From assembly GCA_946902985.2 (NCBI GenBank), contig OX336396.1, positions 232,452,797-232,516,796 of the forward strand: a stretch of 64,000 nt of DNA, read 5' to 3'. The notes under the pieces are model-generated. The model was given only the letters and a program-made list of their open reading frames with translations. It searched no databases and was not told where the DNA came from. Positions 43,142 through 53,296 of the stretch are shown piece after piece. The DNA is from Meconema thalassinum (lineage: Eukaryota; Arthropoda; Insecta; Orthoptera; Tettigoniidae). The position numbers and the translations under genes are program-made. Position 1 is the stretch's first letter; each line of letters opens with the position of its first letter.

Positions 43142-46100
43142 TGTACCCGTTCGTCCTGGGGATGCGATGACCCATCTGCTATAACATCACATCCCTGGAG
43201 TTCCAGGACAGAGCGGAGTTAAATGAACCTCTAGTCAAATAAGGAATGTGTCGGAAATTCAGCTGAGTTCTTGAAAAAGCAGTGGGTTTCACGAGACAAA
43301 GTATCTCTAGGGTCGTTACGGGCTTAAGTTAATAAAAATAATTCAAATATAAATGGGCGCCATCAACTGAATTCCTAGCAAAACCACTTCCTTTCCGGAT
43401 AAGCCTTACTCAAGACAAGGAAAGAAAAAGGAACATCACACCATCATCAGATCACAACTAAGATAAAAACAAATTTATTTTACTTTGATAGTCAGACAGA
43501 CATTTTAAATATAAATCCTACCTAAGAGTATGGTCGAATGCAAAGTTAAATTGTCATTGTCCAAAAATCGAACCATCTCCTTTCTAATGCTAAATTATTT
43601 CAATCCACTTATCAAGAAAAATGTATAAAGTTCTCTTGGGTTCTCAGGATCACTGTCGCACTATGTCTTTCGTCACTGACATTTGTGAAACCTGAGACCT
43701 AATTCTCTTTAATTTAACATCAATGTGGATTTAATTAAGTTACTAATCTGCCTAAACATACACATATAATAATCACTCATGTTAAATATCACATAAATTA
43801 TGGTTTGCATGGTATAATTTGAACGTAGAACATGTTAATCAAATGTTCCTAAACATTGACTAATTAATTTACAATATTTACATCGTCATTAATCTCTTAT
43901 CTGTGAATTACAGAAAATTCACATTCTCATTGGTCATCCTCATCATTATTATCAAAATTAAATATTTCTCACATTAATTCTCACTTCAAAATTCCAAATA
44001 TTCCTGTCAGAATCGTTAATTCCTCACCATTACATCATTTAAATTCACATTTCAAGTTGCAATTCCTTCGAATTATCTCTCAATCAAATTTATTTAATTG
44101 CATATAAATTCATTAATCATCAGCTTCTTTAATTAATCATCACCTTCTAATTCAGTTATTCATCATCATTACAATCGTCTAATAATTCATTTCAATCAGT
44201 TTAATTAATTCAATCTTTAATTCATCCACTTATTTAATTCATCGATTTATTTCAAAATTTAATTTATCAACTTATTTAAATTTCAATCATCTGGTTATTT
44301 AGTTTTATTATTTCATCTAGTCATTCTGATTTTTATTTCATTAGGTCAGATCGTTAATATGCTTATATCTCAGATTATTATTTCATTAACTATTATTTTC
44401 AGAAAATCTTGTATTATCAACTTCATTTATTTGTTTAATTTCCTAACAAATTGTTTAATAAGGTTTATAGAACGTTGTCTTACAGTTTTATTACTTCCAA
44501 GTTATATCTCGTTTTTAATTATCATGCCAAAAATATTATTGTCTCCACGACATCACGTTGGATCTAACTATCCACAACGACATTATATTTCTTCAATATT
44601 CCAAATATCACATTTGAATATAAGAATTGCTACAAAAACTCCATAAATATTCAGCACATACAGCATGAATCTCAACAAATACGCTAGACTGGGTACAACA
44701 ACCTCATGTCCGCTTCAAAATACATTATCAACGTTGCAACTATCAAATGGCAAATTCCACAAAATGCCTATCACAAACTTCATTTAACCACGTTGCATGA
44801 TCTACAAAAATATATAAATGGCTTCAAATTATTAACGCACATAATCTCCAATGACTGTAATTACTCTGATCATATCTAGACAACTTCTTAAACAATTGGA
44901 AAAACATTACTTCAGTAATTTAATATTTGCTTTCAAATAGCATAAATTCTCTTTCACAAGTTTCATAATTCACATCGTAGAAAAACACCAATGTGCTATA
45001 ATCTCTCACATCAAAATCTGCAATACTGATCTGCCTTAAAATAATTATGACCATTAATGATTAATCTTACAAGATTAAATTACTTTAAATCCTTCTCAAA
45101 GGTATCAAACACAATTATAAAAATTCATCAAAGCATCAGCTGTGACAGCTGTTAAATTGAAATTACTCTCAAAAGAGTATAGCAACAAAATATTGGATTG
45201 GCAAACAAGAATTACTAAATGCAATCCTGTTGACATTTATCGTTACTTTATTTAACAAAATCTCGACTGATATGTGACTAGTAGTTCCTTGTTTAATTCA
45301 CTTACATCTCGTGTACATTCGGATGATAAAATGAGTTCCTCAATGGCGAGTAAGATGTGTAACCACCGTGCAATCGTATAAATACGAAGGACCTCGCCCC
45401 GTCGACTTGGATGATAGTTCCCTGAACGGTGGGTAAGATGAGTAGCCACCATACAATCGTATAAATACGAAGGACCCCACCTCGTAGGCTATATGAGTGA
45501 ATGTACTAGAAAGGAATCAACAAGTTTCTAGTTGTCATATAAAAGCGACGTTCATTCACTAAAGTGAATAACTTCTTAATATCTCCAAACAATCCAATGG
45601 AAAAAATCCCTACTGATGAATAATACACACTCGCTAGTATGCAATGAACTGACGAAGTAGTTTCTGATAATCAATTGCAGATCACGAGTTCGAAATACTC
45701 GTTACACAAAAAAAACTATCCATGAGAAATATCCTAGCTGGAAAAATGTCTATAAGACCAAACATCTTCTTAATAAAGCCAAACAACGGTGAGAATATCG
45801 ATTAATGATGCCTGCCATATCATATGGTCACTCCATATTCTAGCAAATTCGAAGTATATAAATTCAAACCATGTCTTAATAATCAAATCACTCCTATTAG
45901 AAAAATATACATGTGTGCCCAGTATTCATGAAAATAATCGTATCAGGTAGATAGAACTCTTACAATACCTTTCATTATCAGTTGTAATATAATTTCCAAG
46001 ATCGTCGATTTTCCCTACCTAAAGATTTCTCGTAAGATCGGCGTGAATATCATTTCATCCATGAAATGATGATTTCCTTCGAAATCCCAAGCGAATCAGC

Positions 46101-47242
46101 TGTTGGACTCCTCTCGTCAGGAACCGAATCCATCGCTCTGTGGTGCCATCTTGTCTCTATTCACGTTTACTCGATCATGTTGAACCTCGAATTACCCATA
46201 GCGGATATCGTCCAACTCCTTCTCGAAAAGTTCATGGAAACAGCGGACCCCCTACTCTTCTTCTAATATACGCCACTGTTCCGATAAATGTTCAGTTTGA
46301 GAATTGTAAGTCCTCTCTCAACTTACTGCAAAGTTCTATTTGAGTAAAATAAAAATTTTACTAGATAGTGTTCAAGATTACGATACACCCTGTATCTGTC
46401 TGTAATTTGTAATCCATGAAAATTGTATAAGATAAAAATCTTATAAATGCACGCTGTAATGTTCATCAGAGCCTATGCTAAACATTCAGTTTACTTGAAA
46501 TAGTAAAAAGTCGTTTGAATGTATTATATAACAGCATGGTTATAAGGTTGTATGTGAAAGCCTGTGTTCGAACAACGTCGAAATGAAGCTTGAAACAAAG
46601 TCTTCATATGCGATCAGTGTGGTTTTGAAATACCCCGGCTATCTACAATTGTCTTCTCGGCTAGGTCGCCTGTATCAACGACCCGCGCGGCCTGCTCTGC
46701 TCGGTGATACGAGAAATGTCGCCTACACTTGCCGTGACGGTTTACGTGTGTTGCGTGACCTTCAATGCCCGTCTCGCTGTGCTATAGAGCTGCTCTGTAC
46801 TGCTCCTCTCATTGAGCTCAACTGAACTGCTTAGCGCTGTGTTCCAGCTTATGAGCTCCGTGCGGCACGTGGCTAATTCTCCCCACCACGGTGCTCCTAC
46901 GTCACGAAGATAGTCTCGAACCCGACTCCTCTCGGCTGTTCTGTTATACAATAACTTATTTCCATAAAATTATTTCCACATATAATGCATGTCATATATA
47001 CTCTTCTAAGTTGTTTTAACTTATTATAATCCCATATATATTTCAATAAAGCTTCACATCTTTATTAATAATTCTATCTTCTTACAGATTTCAATGCCTC
47101 CTTGATTCTTGACCTCCTACGTCATCTTGGCTTTCTTCTTGACGCGATCGATGCGCTATCTTGTCTGCTTGCTTTCCAAAACCTCAACTACAGCTTAATG
47201 TCAGCTGGCGTAGCCGATAGCCTAAAATAGGTATCGGGTACA
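43142..47242 (-). repeat. LTR (3' LTR of the minus-strand element, 4101 bp)
   Basis: It is bounded by TGTACCCG and CGGGTACA. It holds very AT-rich DNA (about 43700-45200) and a duplicated block around 45350-45470. Open frames inside (for example at 44359, 46583) repeat in the other LTR but have no domains, so I do not call them genes. Confidence 0.95.
45345..45480. promoter_or_regulatory. 83-bp duplication with CGTATAAATACG palindrome
   Basis: CGTATAAATACGAAGGACC occurs at 45375 and again at 45458, within a diverged 83-bp tandem duplication. The core is a near-palindromic TATA-like element readable on both strands. It recurs in the other LTR at 55530 and 55613. A promoter role is inference only. 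Confidence 0.3.
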
Positions 47243-47250
47243 TCTCTCCC
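47243..47250 (-). promoter_or_regulatory. Candidate polypurine tract of the gypsy element
   Basis: Read on the minus strand, GGGAGAGA lies directly before TGTACCCG of the 3' LTR, the place of the plus-strand primer. An A-rich purine stretch lies a little further upstream. Confidence 0.5.
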
Positions 47251-47346
47251 GTACATCTCCTTTTTTTTTATCAGGATTGAGAAAAAAAAATACACTCTCA
47301 GGCATTCAATATATTATACATGTACACGATAGCTCTACAATTTCCT

Positions 47347-50300
47347 TTACTCAGCATGATGGTATTTCCTGATGCTAGCTGCATTAAAAGTTCCTACAAC
47401 TTCATCAGTATCCATTCTGACAATCTTATAGCTATTATTCTGGTATGTTTGTTCAATACGGAACGGTCCAGCGTACAATGGAGCGAATTTATGGTAGATC
47501 TTTAGCTGTAGGTTCGAAGTGACTGGCTTCCTAATCAGCACCTCATCATTTTCTTGAAATGGCTCGTGGAACCTCCTTCCTGCCTGTCTCCTGGCTCTCT
47601 TCTCCGCCTGTCTTCTGAGCCTCTCTCCTGCCATCTCGACTCTTCTTTCTTGTGTGGGTTGAGGATCTACTGGTGCCCTCACGACTCTATCCCATGGTCT
47701 ATCTGGTTTCAATCCATGATGAAGCATGGACGGAATCTGTCCTGTGCTTTCATGTACTGTGGAATTCAAGCATTGGCTAATGATGGGTATCACTTCCATC
47801 CATCTATGGTGTTGCCTTGACACATATAAGCGACACAGCTTACTTATCTCCGGCATAATTCTTTCGGCGGGATTTCCCTCTGGATACCGTACAGAATTAA
47901 ACACATGCCTGATTCCTAAACGTTCCATAGCAGTAGAAAATTCCATGCTAGTAAATTGCGATCCATGGTCACTCAACAAAACTTCAGGTTTCCCCATGCT
48001 CGGAATGACTGTTTTCTCAAGTCGATTTATTACGTACTTGGATGTAGCTTTCTGTATAGGGCATAGAGATACGTACTTCGAAAATACATCGACTGTTACT
48101 AAAACGAATTGATTGCCTTTCGTCGAACGAGGAATCGGACCAAAAATGTCCGTCGCGAAAAGTTCTCTTGGCTTGCTGGGTAATATTGATCTGGGAATTT
48201 CTTTCATTAACTTAGATGAGTATTTACTTCGCTGACAACTGTCACAGGTCTTTATGACGTCGCGAATCGTTTGTCCCATTTGTTTCCAAACAAAAGTTTC
48301 TTGAGCGAGAGCCAAAGTCTTGTCTACACCTACATGAGCTGCAGTTCGGTGTATCATCCAAATAACTGGTTTGACAAGCTTGGGTGGGATCACTACTCTA
48401 AGTCTAGTATGATCCTGGTCAATATATTGGCATATAACACCTCCCATAATATGATGTCTTCTAGCCTCTATCTCAGTTCTTTGAAAATCTGGATCAGTGT
48501 TATCCATCCTACGTGTCAGAAAACGGTAAATTCTTCGTAAAGGTGCATATCTCTTCTGAGTTTGCGATAACAACTTCAACTTTTCTAGAGTACCACTATC
48601 CTCTTGAATCAAATTTATATGGTTGACTATTACTTCTTCACAAGGGTTTCTGCTCAGCACATCTGCTAACAGATTTAACTTCCCCGGTCTATGTACAACA
48701 GTTGGGTTAAATTGCTGTAAGAACAGAGCCCATCTGGTGATGCGGTCACTCGCTAAGTCTGTCTTCATAATAAATTGGAGAGCTTTATGATCTGTGATCA
48801 CTGTTATGTCATGTCCAAACAACACCTTCTTCCACGTTTTGAGAGCGTGAACCACTGCTAATGCCTCTAACTCAGTTGCATAGTAATTCTTCTCACAATT
48901 CCTAAGCTTGCGACTGGTGAAAGCTAAATATCTATGTTTCTTGTCATCATCCATCTGATATAGGATTCCACTAATGCCTATTTTGGATGCGTCTGTCTCT
49001 ACAAAGAATCGTCTTGTAAAATCAGGATACTCAAGTTTGATATTTTGGATTAGCATTTTCTTGGCCGCTAAAAACGCTTGATTGCATCTATCGTCCCATT
49101 TCCATCGATTTCCCTTCCTTAATAAATCCTGCAGAGGTGCCATTGTCTCAGTATATCCAGGACAATGTGTTGAAAAGAACTGACACATGCCTAAAAACTG
49201 CCGTACCTCTTTAATCTTTCGTGGTGTTGGAAACTCTGAAATTGCCATTATCTTCTTTGGATTGGGCCTATAACCATCTCCATCGATTCTATGTCCAAGA
49301 AATTCAATTTCTTCATGAAAGAATTGACATTTATTGAAGTTCACCTTGAAGTTCGTTCTTCTAAGATCTTCAAAAAGCATTTGAAGGTGTCTGATATGTT
49401 CTTCCGCTGTCTCAGACGCTATAATCAGGTCATCAATATAGCTTACAACATGCTCTTTAACTGCATCTGACAAATTTTGATCTAGTGCTCGGATCATCAC
49501 CGGACCACTATTTTTCACACCAAAAGGTAACCTATTGAATACATATGTTTTATGGTTAAACAAGAACCCTGTGTACTGTTTGCACTCTTCTGCTAGCTCA
49601 ACATGATAATATGAACTAGTCAGATCGATTGTCGAGAAGACACTCTTTCCTCTAAATCGGCGTAACAATTCACGAATAACAGGTGGTCTATCGTGTTCAG
49701 GAAGAACTTTTTCGTTAAGGGATCTGGCATCTAGACATATCCTCAGCTTACCGTTAGGTTTCTTGACAACAGCTAAAGGATTCAAATAAGCAGTTGGCAT
49801 TTTCTTAATTATTCCATCTGTTTCCATGTCGCTTATCATTATGCTAACTTCCTCCTTCCATTTATCCGGAATGGGATATAAATTTTTATGGTATGGTTTA
49901 TCATCCATCAACTTGATGCTGTATGTAAAATTTTCTATGAGACCTGGTTTGTCATTGAATATATCCTCATATTCTGAAATTACTTGATCAAACCGCCCCT
50001 TAATTTCTGGATTTATTTTACTAGTTATGCCAATTTTATCTTCTATAGACCTTTCAACGCTGCATACAATTTCATCCAATATATCCTCTCTAAAGAATGT
50101 CATCTCCGATTCTTGATTTTCCATAACCCCTTCTTGAAAGTACATGCGCCTACTCTGCATATTTATGATCAGGCCACTCTCACTTAGGAAATCCACTCCT
50201 AGGATCATGTCAAAATGTAGTTGACCCACTACTAGGAACATCTGTTCAAAACTTCTGGTTCCAATCCCAACATCTAAAAGTACCTGACTTTTACATTTCA

Positions 50301-50643
50301 TACTCTTGTCTGGAATCACCCCTTGAATTTTGCTAACAACAGTTGGCAACATTGTAATTCTTCCTAATAATTTTAATTCATCCAGGCAACCTATGGATAT
50401 CAAGCTCACCATAGCTCCTGTGTCTACAAGTGTCTTTATTTCTTTTCCCATGACTTCCACACTAATAACTGGCAATTCATGTCTATTTTCCCGTTGTACT
50501 ATGTCTTCTTCCTCGATTAAATCCTCGTCCTTGACCTGATATGTTTCTACGATGACGATTGATTCCCAATGATTTTCATTTTCCTCTGGAGTTAATTTGA
50601 CGTTTTTTTTTTCCTTCGCCACTCGTGCTGGCTCGATTGACAT
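47347..50643 (-). CDS. Gypsy pol polyprotein (1098 aa)
   Basis: Aspartic protease: LVDTGAMVSLIS (catalytic D at residue 74). RT: RICLDARSLNEK, FSTIDLTSSYYHVEL and YIDD at residues 402-405. RNase H: FVETDASKIGISG (about 550), ELEALAVVHAL and ITDHKAL. Integrase: zinc-binding H-H-C-C (HRTAAHVGVDK...CDSCQRSK), catalytic D in FATDIFGP, D in LSDHGSQFTS and E in GNPAERI, then a C-terminal GPF motif (YAGPFRIEQ). No chromodomain is evident. The frame is open throughout. It overlaps gag by 68 nt in a different frame, so either a frameshift or an internal start at this ATG is needed. Confidence 0.95.
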   Translation of the reverse strand: MSIEPARVAKEKKNVKLTPEENENHWESIVIVETYQVKDEDLIEEEDIVQRENRHELPVISVEVMGKEIKTLVDTGAMVSLISIGCLDELKLLGRITMLPTVVSKIQGVIPDKSMKCKSQVLLDVGIGTRSFEQMFLVVGQLHFDMILGVDFLSESGLIINMQSRRMYFQEGVMENQESEMTFFREDILDEIVCSVERSIEDKIGITSKINPEIKGRFDQVISEYEDIFNDKPGLIENFTYSIKLMDDKPYHKNLYPIPDKWKEEVSIMISDMETDGIIKKMPTAYLNPLAVVKKPNGKLRICLDARSLNEKVLPEHDRPPVIRELLRRFRGKSVFSTIDLTSSYYHVELAEECKQYTGFLFNHKTYVFNRLPFGVKNSGPVMIRALDQNLSDAVKEHVVSYIDDLIIASETAEEHIRHLQMLFEDLRRTNFKVNFNKCQFFHEEIEFLGHRIDGDGYRPNPKKIMAISEFPTPRKIKEVRQFLGMCQFFSTHCPGYTETMAPLQDLLRKGNRWKWDDRCNQAFLAAKKMLIQNIKLEYPDFTRRFFVETDASKIGISGILYQMDDDKKHRYLAFTSRKLRNCEKNYYATELEALAVVHALKTWKKVLFGHDITVITDHKALQFIMKTDLASDRITRWALFLQQFNPTVVHRPGKLNLLADVLSRNPCEEVIVNHINLIQEDSGTLEKLKLLSQTQKRYAPLRRIYRFLTRRMDNTDPDFQRTEIEARRHHIMGGVICQYIDQDHTRLRVVIPPKLVKPVIWMIHRTAAHVGVDKTLALAQETFVWKQMGQTIRDVIKTCDSCQRSKYSSKLMKEIPRSILPSKPRELFATDIFGPIPRSTKGNQFVLVTVDVFSKYVSLCPIQKATSKYVINRLEKTVIPSMGKPEVLLSDHGSQFTSMEFSTAMERLGIRHVFNSVRYPEGNPAERIMPEISKLCRLYVSRQHHRWMEVIPIISQCLNSTVHESTGQIPSMLHHGLKPDRPWDRVVRAPVDPQPTQERRVEMAGERLRRQAEKRARRQAGRRFHEPFQENDEVLIRKPVTSNLQLKIYHKFAPLYAGPFRIEQTYQNNSYKIVRMDTDEVVGTFNAASIRKYHHAE

Positions 50644-52990
50644 CTCTCATTGTCTCCTCGAGTGGTGCACTAGGCTGTCTATCCTCTTGTCTTGACCTTT
50701 CATGTCCACGATTATCCCTTCTGTCGTTAGGATCGTTTCTTCGGCCTTCCTGTCGGTCGTTTCCATTAAACTGTTGACCTTGGTTCCAGTTATTCCTTCC
50801 CCGATATCTGTTATTATACCGATTCCTGTCCTGATACCTGGAATTTTGGTTATAATTCCTATACCGGCTATCTCTCGCTTCTTGATCGTATGGCCTTTCA
50901 TATGGTCCTCTATATCGATCATTTCCTCTTGCGTTACGGATGTTTCCTCGATTCCCATCGTTCCGTCGGTTTTCCCAGGAATCCCTTCTGTCCGTTTGAA
51001 CTGCATTGTCCACGACTACCGCATTTACTTCTTGCGTGTTTCTGTTGTCGTTCCTATTACTTCTCGGTGTAACCTGTGCGCTCGTATAATCCAATCGCCT
51101 CAATATATCATCATAATGTTCCAGCGTATTGGCTCCCGATGCTATCAAAGATCGCTGTACCTCTATCGGTAACTGTCGCGCTATAGCTTGCAAAAGCTCT
51201 TCTTCTGGCAATGGAGGAATAAGGAACTGTAATTTAGCCAGTTGTGACGTGAAGTAGTTGGCGTAATGCGTCGGATGTGACGTAGAATAGCGTTTAGAGT
51301 ACATCTCCGCTCTTACGTTGAGTTGATCCTCGGCACTCCAGAATCTCCTCAAGAAAGCCATGGCGAATTGCTCCATGTTCGCAAAGTTGCTTCTGAACGC
51401 TCTAAACCACGTAAGTGCAGATCCATCTAAGGCGCGTTCTACTATCCTTAGCTCTCTTTCTTTGGCTACCCTGTGTTCCGCCATGTAGTCTCGAATATCT
51501 CGCAGAAATTCTACTGGTGTAACTCCTGTATTTCCCGAAAACTTTCTCGGTTTGTCATCTAGGTTCCTTATAATTGTGACTGGACCTGAGTATCGTTCAC
51601 TTGGACCTAACGTACTCCTACTCGAACTTGGATTCTCCTGAGGGGTTGAACTGACCCTTTCGAATGTCACATTCGGTTGCATTTGACGGTCTTCTACCAT
51701 GCTCGTGTCTTGATTCGTCATACTGCGGTCTATCGCTGTTTGATTCATCAATGTTTCCCCTGATGTTACATTATGACTGGTAAAACTGTTAACTATGGAT
51801 TCTAGTTTCGTCATCCTGTCTTCTGCTAATCTCTTGACCTGAGTCTTCAACTCATCTAACGATGTAACGTCCTGCGTCTTGTTACTTTCGTCTAGATCGT
51901 TCCTCAACTTGTCAATCTTTCCTTCGCACGTGTTCTTCACTAACGTGACTTGTTCTTTCAACAGATCAACATCTGTTCTAAATAGTGTTGAATCTAATTT
52001 CATCGCTTCCTTGCTTTCCGTAAACCTAGCTTCTAAGTTTGCCATACCTGCGATTAATTTTTCATCTAACCCGTCACGTTTCTCTTTTGCTTCGGCATCG
52101 ACCTCATTATATCGTTCCTCAACAATTGCTCCGACTCTATTTTTAAATAAAGTTAAGTTTTCGTTAACCTTTTGCTCTATATCGTCGTCTATCTTTCTAA
52201 TATCCTTCTGCAATTGATTTTCTAACGACTTTATATTAGAATTGACCTCTCCCAAGACTTCATCTTTAATGGTCCCAATTACTGTCTTCAAATCTTTTAT
52301 TTCGTTACCTAGATTCGTTTCTAGGCTCTTAATCTTAGTCTCGAAAGATACTTCGGTAGACCAATCTTGAATTTTTCCTACATCTGCCACTAAACCATCG
52401 ATGTCGAATCTCAACTTCGATACCTCTGACTTAATGTCTTTCTGTATGGTCATAACGTCTGTTCTTAAAGTAAAAATATTTTCTTCCCCTCTACTTTCTA
52501 ACTCGATAATATTTTTCCTTAATATCTGAACATTTTCCTCTCCTTTCATGTTTACTGCAATGATGTCTAATTGTAAAGTTTTCAACATCTCATTGTTCTT
52601 CAAAGTTAAACTATTCTCTAATCTGGTTAACTTATTTTCTAATTCAGTATTAGTTTCTTCACTACGAGACTGTAATTTCTCTTCCAACGATTTGAAATTG
52701 TCCTCACTATTTGACTGTAATTTCTTTTCTAATAACTTAAAATTGTCTTTCAAATTAGCTTCACTATTTGACTGTAGTCTAGTTTCTAATAATTTCAAAT
52801 TATCGTTCAGATTGCCTTCGTTACTAGCTTGCAATGCTTGTACATTCTCTTTACATTTAGCTTCTAATCTAGCTTCTGAATTATTAATTTGTTCTTTAAC
52901 TTCAGTTTCCATCTTAGAAATGGTTTCTGCAATTCCAGACATACCCGTCTGTAACTCTCCTAACACCTTCGCTAAATCCTCTGGCAACAT
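50576..52990 (-). CDS. Gypsy Gag, long coiled-coil form (804 aa)
   Basis: Residues 1 to about 420 are heptad-rich coiled coil, including tandem units like LLEKKLQSNSEDNFK (residues 60-115). A capsid-like region spans about 485-640 (FLRDIRDYMAEHR, ALTWFRAFR, FLRRFW, LAKLQFLIPPLPEEEL). The tail (640-804) is rich in Arg/Asn/Asp/Tyr with RYRG- and NRYN-like repeats and lacks a CCHC knuckle, so RNA binding may use this disordered basic region. The start at 52990 is the first ATG after the 5' LTR. Typical gypsy Gags are about half this size. Confidence 0.85.
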   Translation of the reverse strand: MLPEDLAKVLGELQTGMSGIAETISKMETEVKEQINNSEARLEAKCKENVQALQASNEGNLNDNLKLLETRLQSNSEANLKDNFKLLEKKLQSNSEDNFKSLEEKLQSRSEETNTELENKLTRLENSLTLKNNEMLKTLQLDIIAVNMKGEENVQILRKNIIELESRGEENIFTLRTDVMTIQKDIKSEVSKLRFDIDGLVADVGKIQDWSTEVSFETKIKSLETNLGNEIKDLKTVIGTIKDEVLGEVNSNIKSLENQLQKDIRKIDDDIEQKVNENLTLFKNRVGAIVEERYNEVDAEAKEKRDGLDEKLIAGMANLEARFTESKEAMKLDSTLFRTDVDLLKEQVTLVKNTCEGKIDKLRNDLDESNKTQDVTSLDELKTQVKRLAEDRMTKLESIVNSFTSHNVTSGETLMNQTAIDRSMTNQDTSMVEDRQMQPNVTFERVSSTPQENPSSSRSTLGPSERYSGPVTIIRNLDDKPRKFSGNTGVTPVEFLRDIRDYMAEHRVAKERELRIVERALDGSALTWFRAFRSNFANMEQFAMAFLRRFWSAEDQLNVRAEMYSKRYSTSHPTHYANYFTSQLAKLQFLIPPLPEEELLQAIARQLPIEVQRSLIASGANTLEHYDDILRRLDYTSAQVTPRSNRNDNRNTQEVNAVVVDNAVQTDRRDSWENRRNDGNRGNIRNARGNDRYRGPYERPYDQEARDSRYRNYNQNSRYQDRNRYNNRYRGRNNWNQGQQFNGNDRQEGRRNDPNDRRDNRGHERSRQEDRQPSAPLEETMRDVNRASTSGEGKKKRQINSRGK
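50603..50612 (-). other. A10 run in the gag-pol overlap
   Basis: On the minus strand, ten A in a row lie in the 68-nt overlap. Gag reads GGA AAA AAA AAA CGT, and pol reads GAA AAA AAA AAC GTC. Pol is in the +1 (equivalently -2) frame relative to gag. The run is a candidate slippage site for ribosome or polymerase. Confidence 0.5.
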
Positions 52991-53277
52991 AATTATATTT
53001 CAATATAGAATTATATAGAGACGTTAGACAACAACACATCACAATGTCTCAATTCCTGCATTCACTTGGGTATAGGGAAAAATATCTTATAACTAACATG
53101 ATATTACTAATACGATTAACATGAACACTGGATTGGGCACACAAGTACATTGTCTGACTAAGTATAATAAATTTTGTAACACACTTAAATGAACTTGAGA
53201 TCAATCTCTCAGTAATCTAAATCTGATGTGATTCCATCGAATTAACAAAATCGAAAAGCCCCACTAGTTGGATAAAG

Positions 53278-53296
53278 CCAATTCTCCCTCTCTCTC
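53278..53296 (-). other. Primer-binding region of the gypsy element
   Basis: Directly inside the 5' LTR (minus strand) the sequence is GAGAGAGAGGGAGAATTGG. I cannot match it to a tRNA 3' end with confidence, so the primer is unassigned. Confidence 0.3.

Noticed and set aside
44359..46825. Host or viral genes inside the LTRs
   Set aside because: Short frames are repeated in both LTRs, are AT-rich or lack domains, and none looks like envelope or an accessory gene.
47243..47346. Envelope gene of an errantivirus
   Set aside because: Only about 100 bp lie between the pol stop and the 3' LTR, so there is no room for env.
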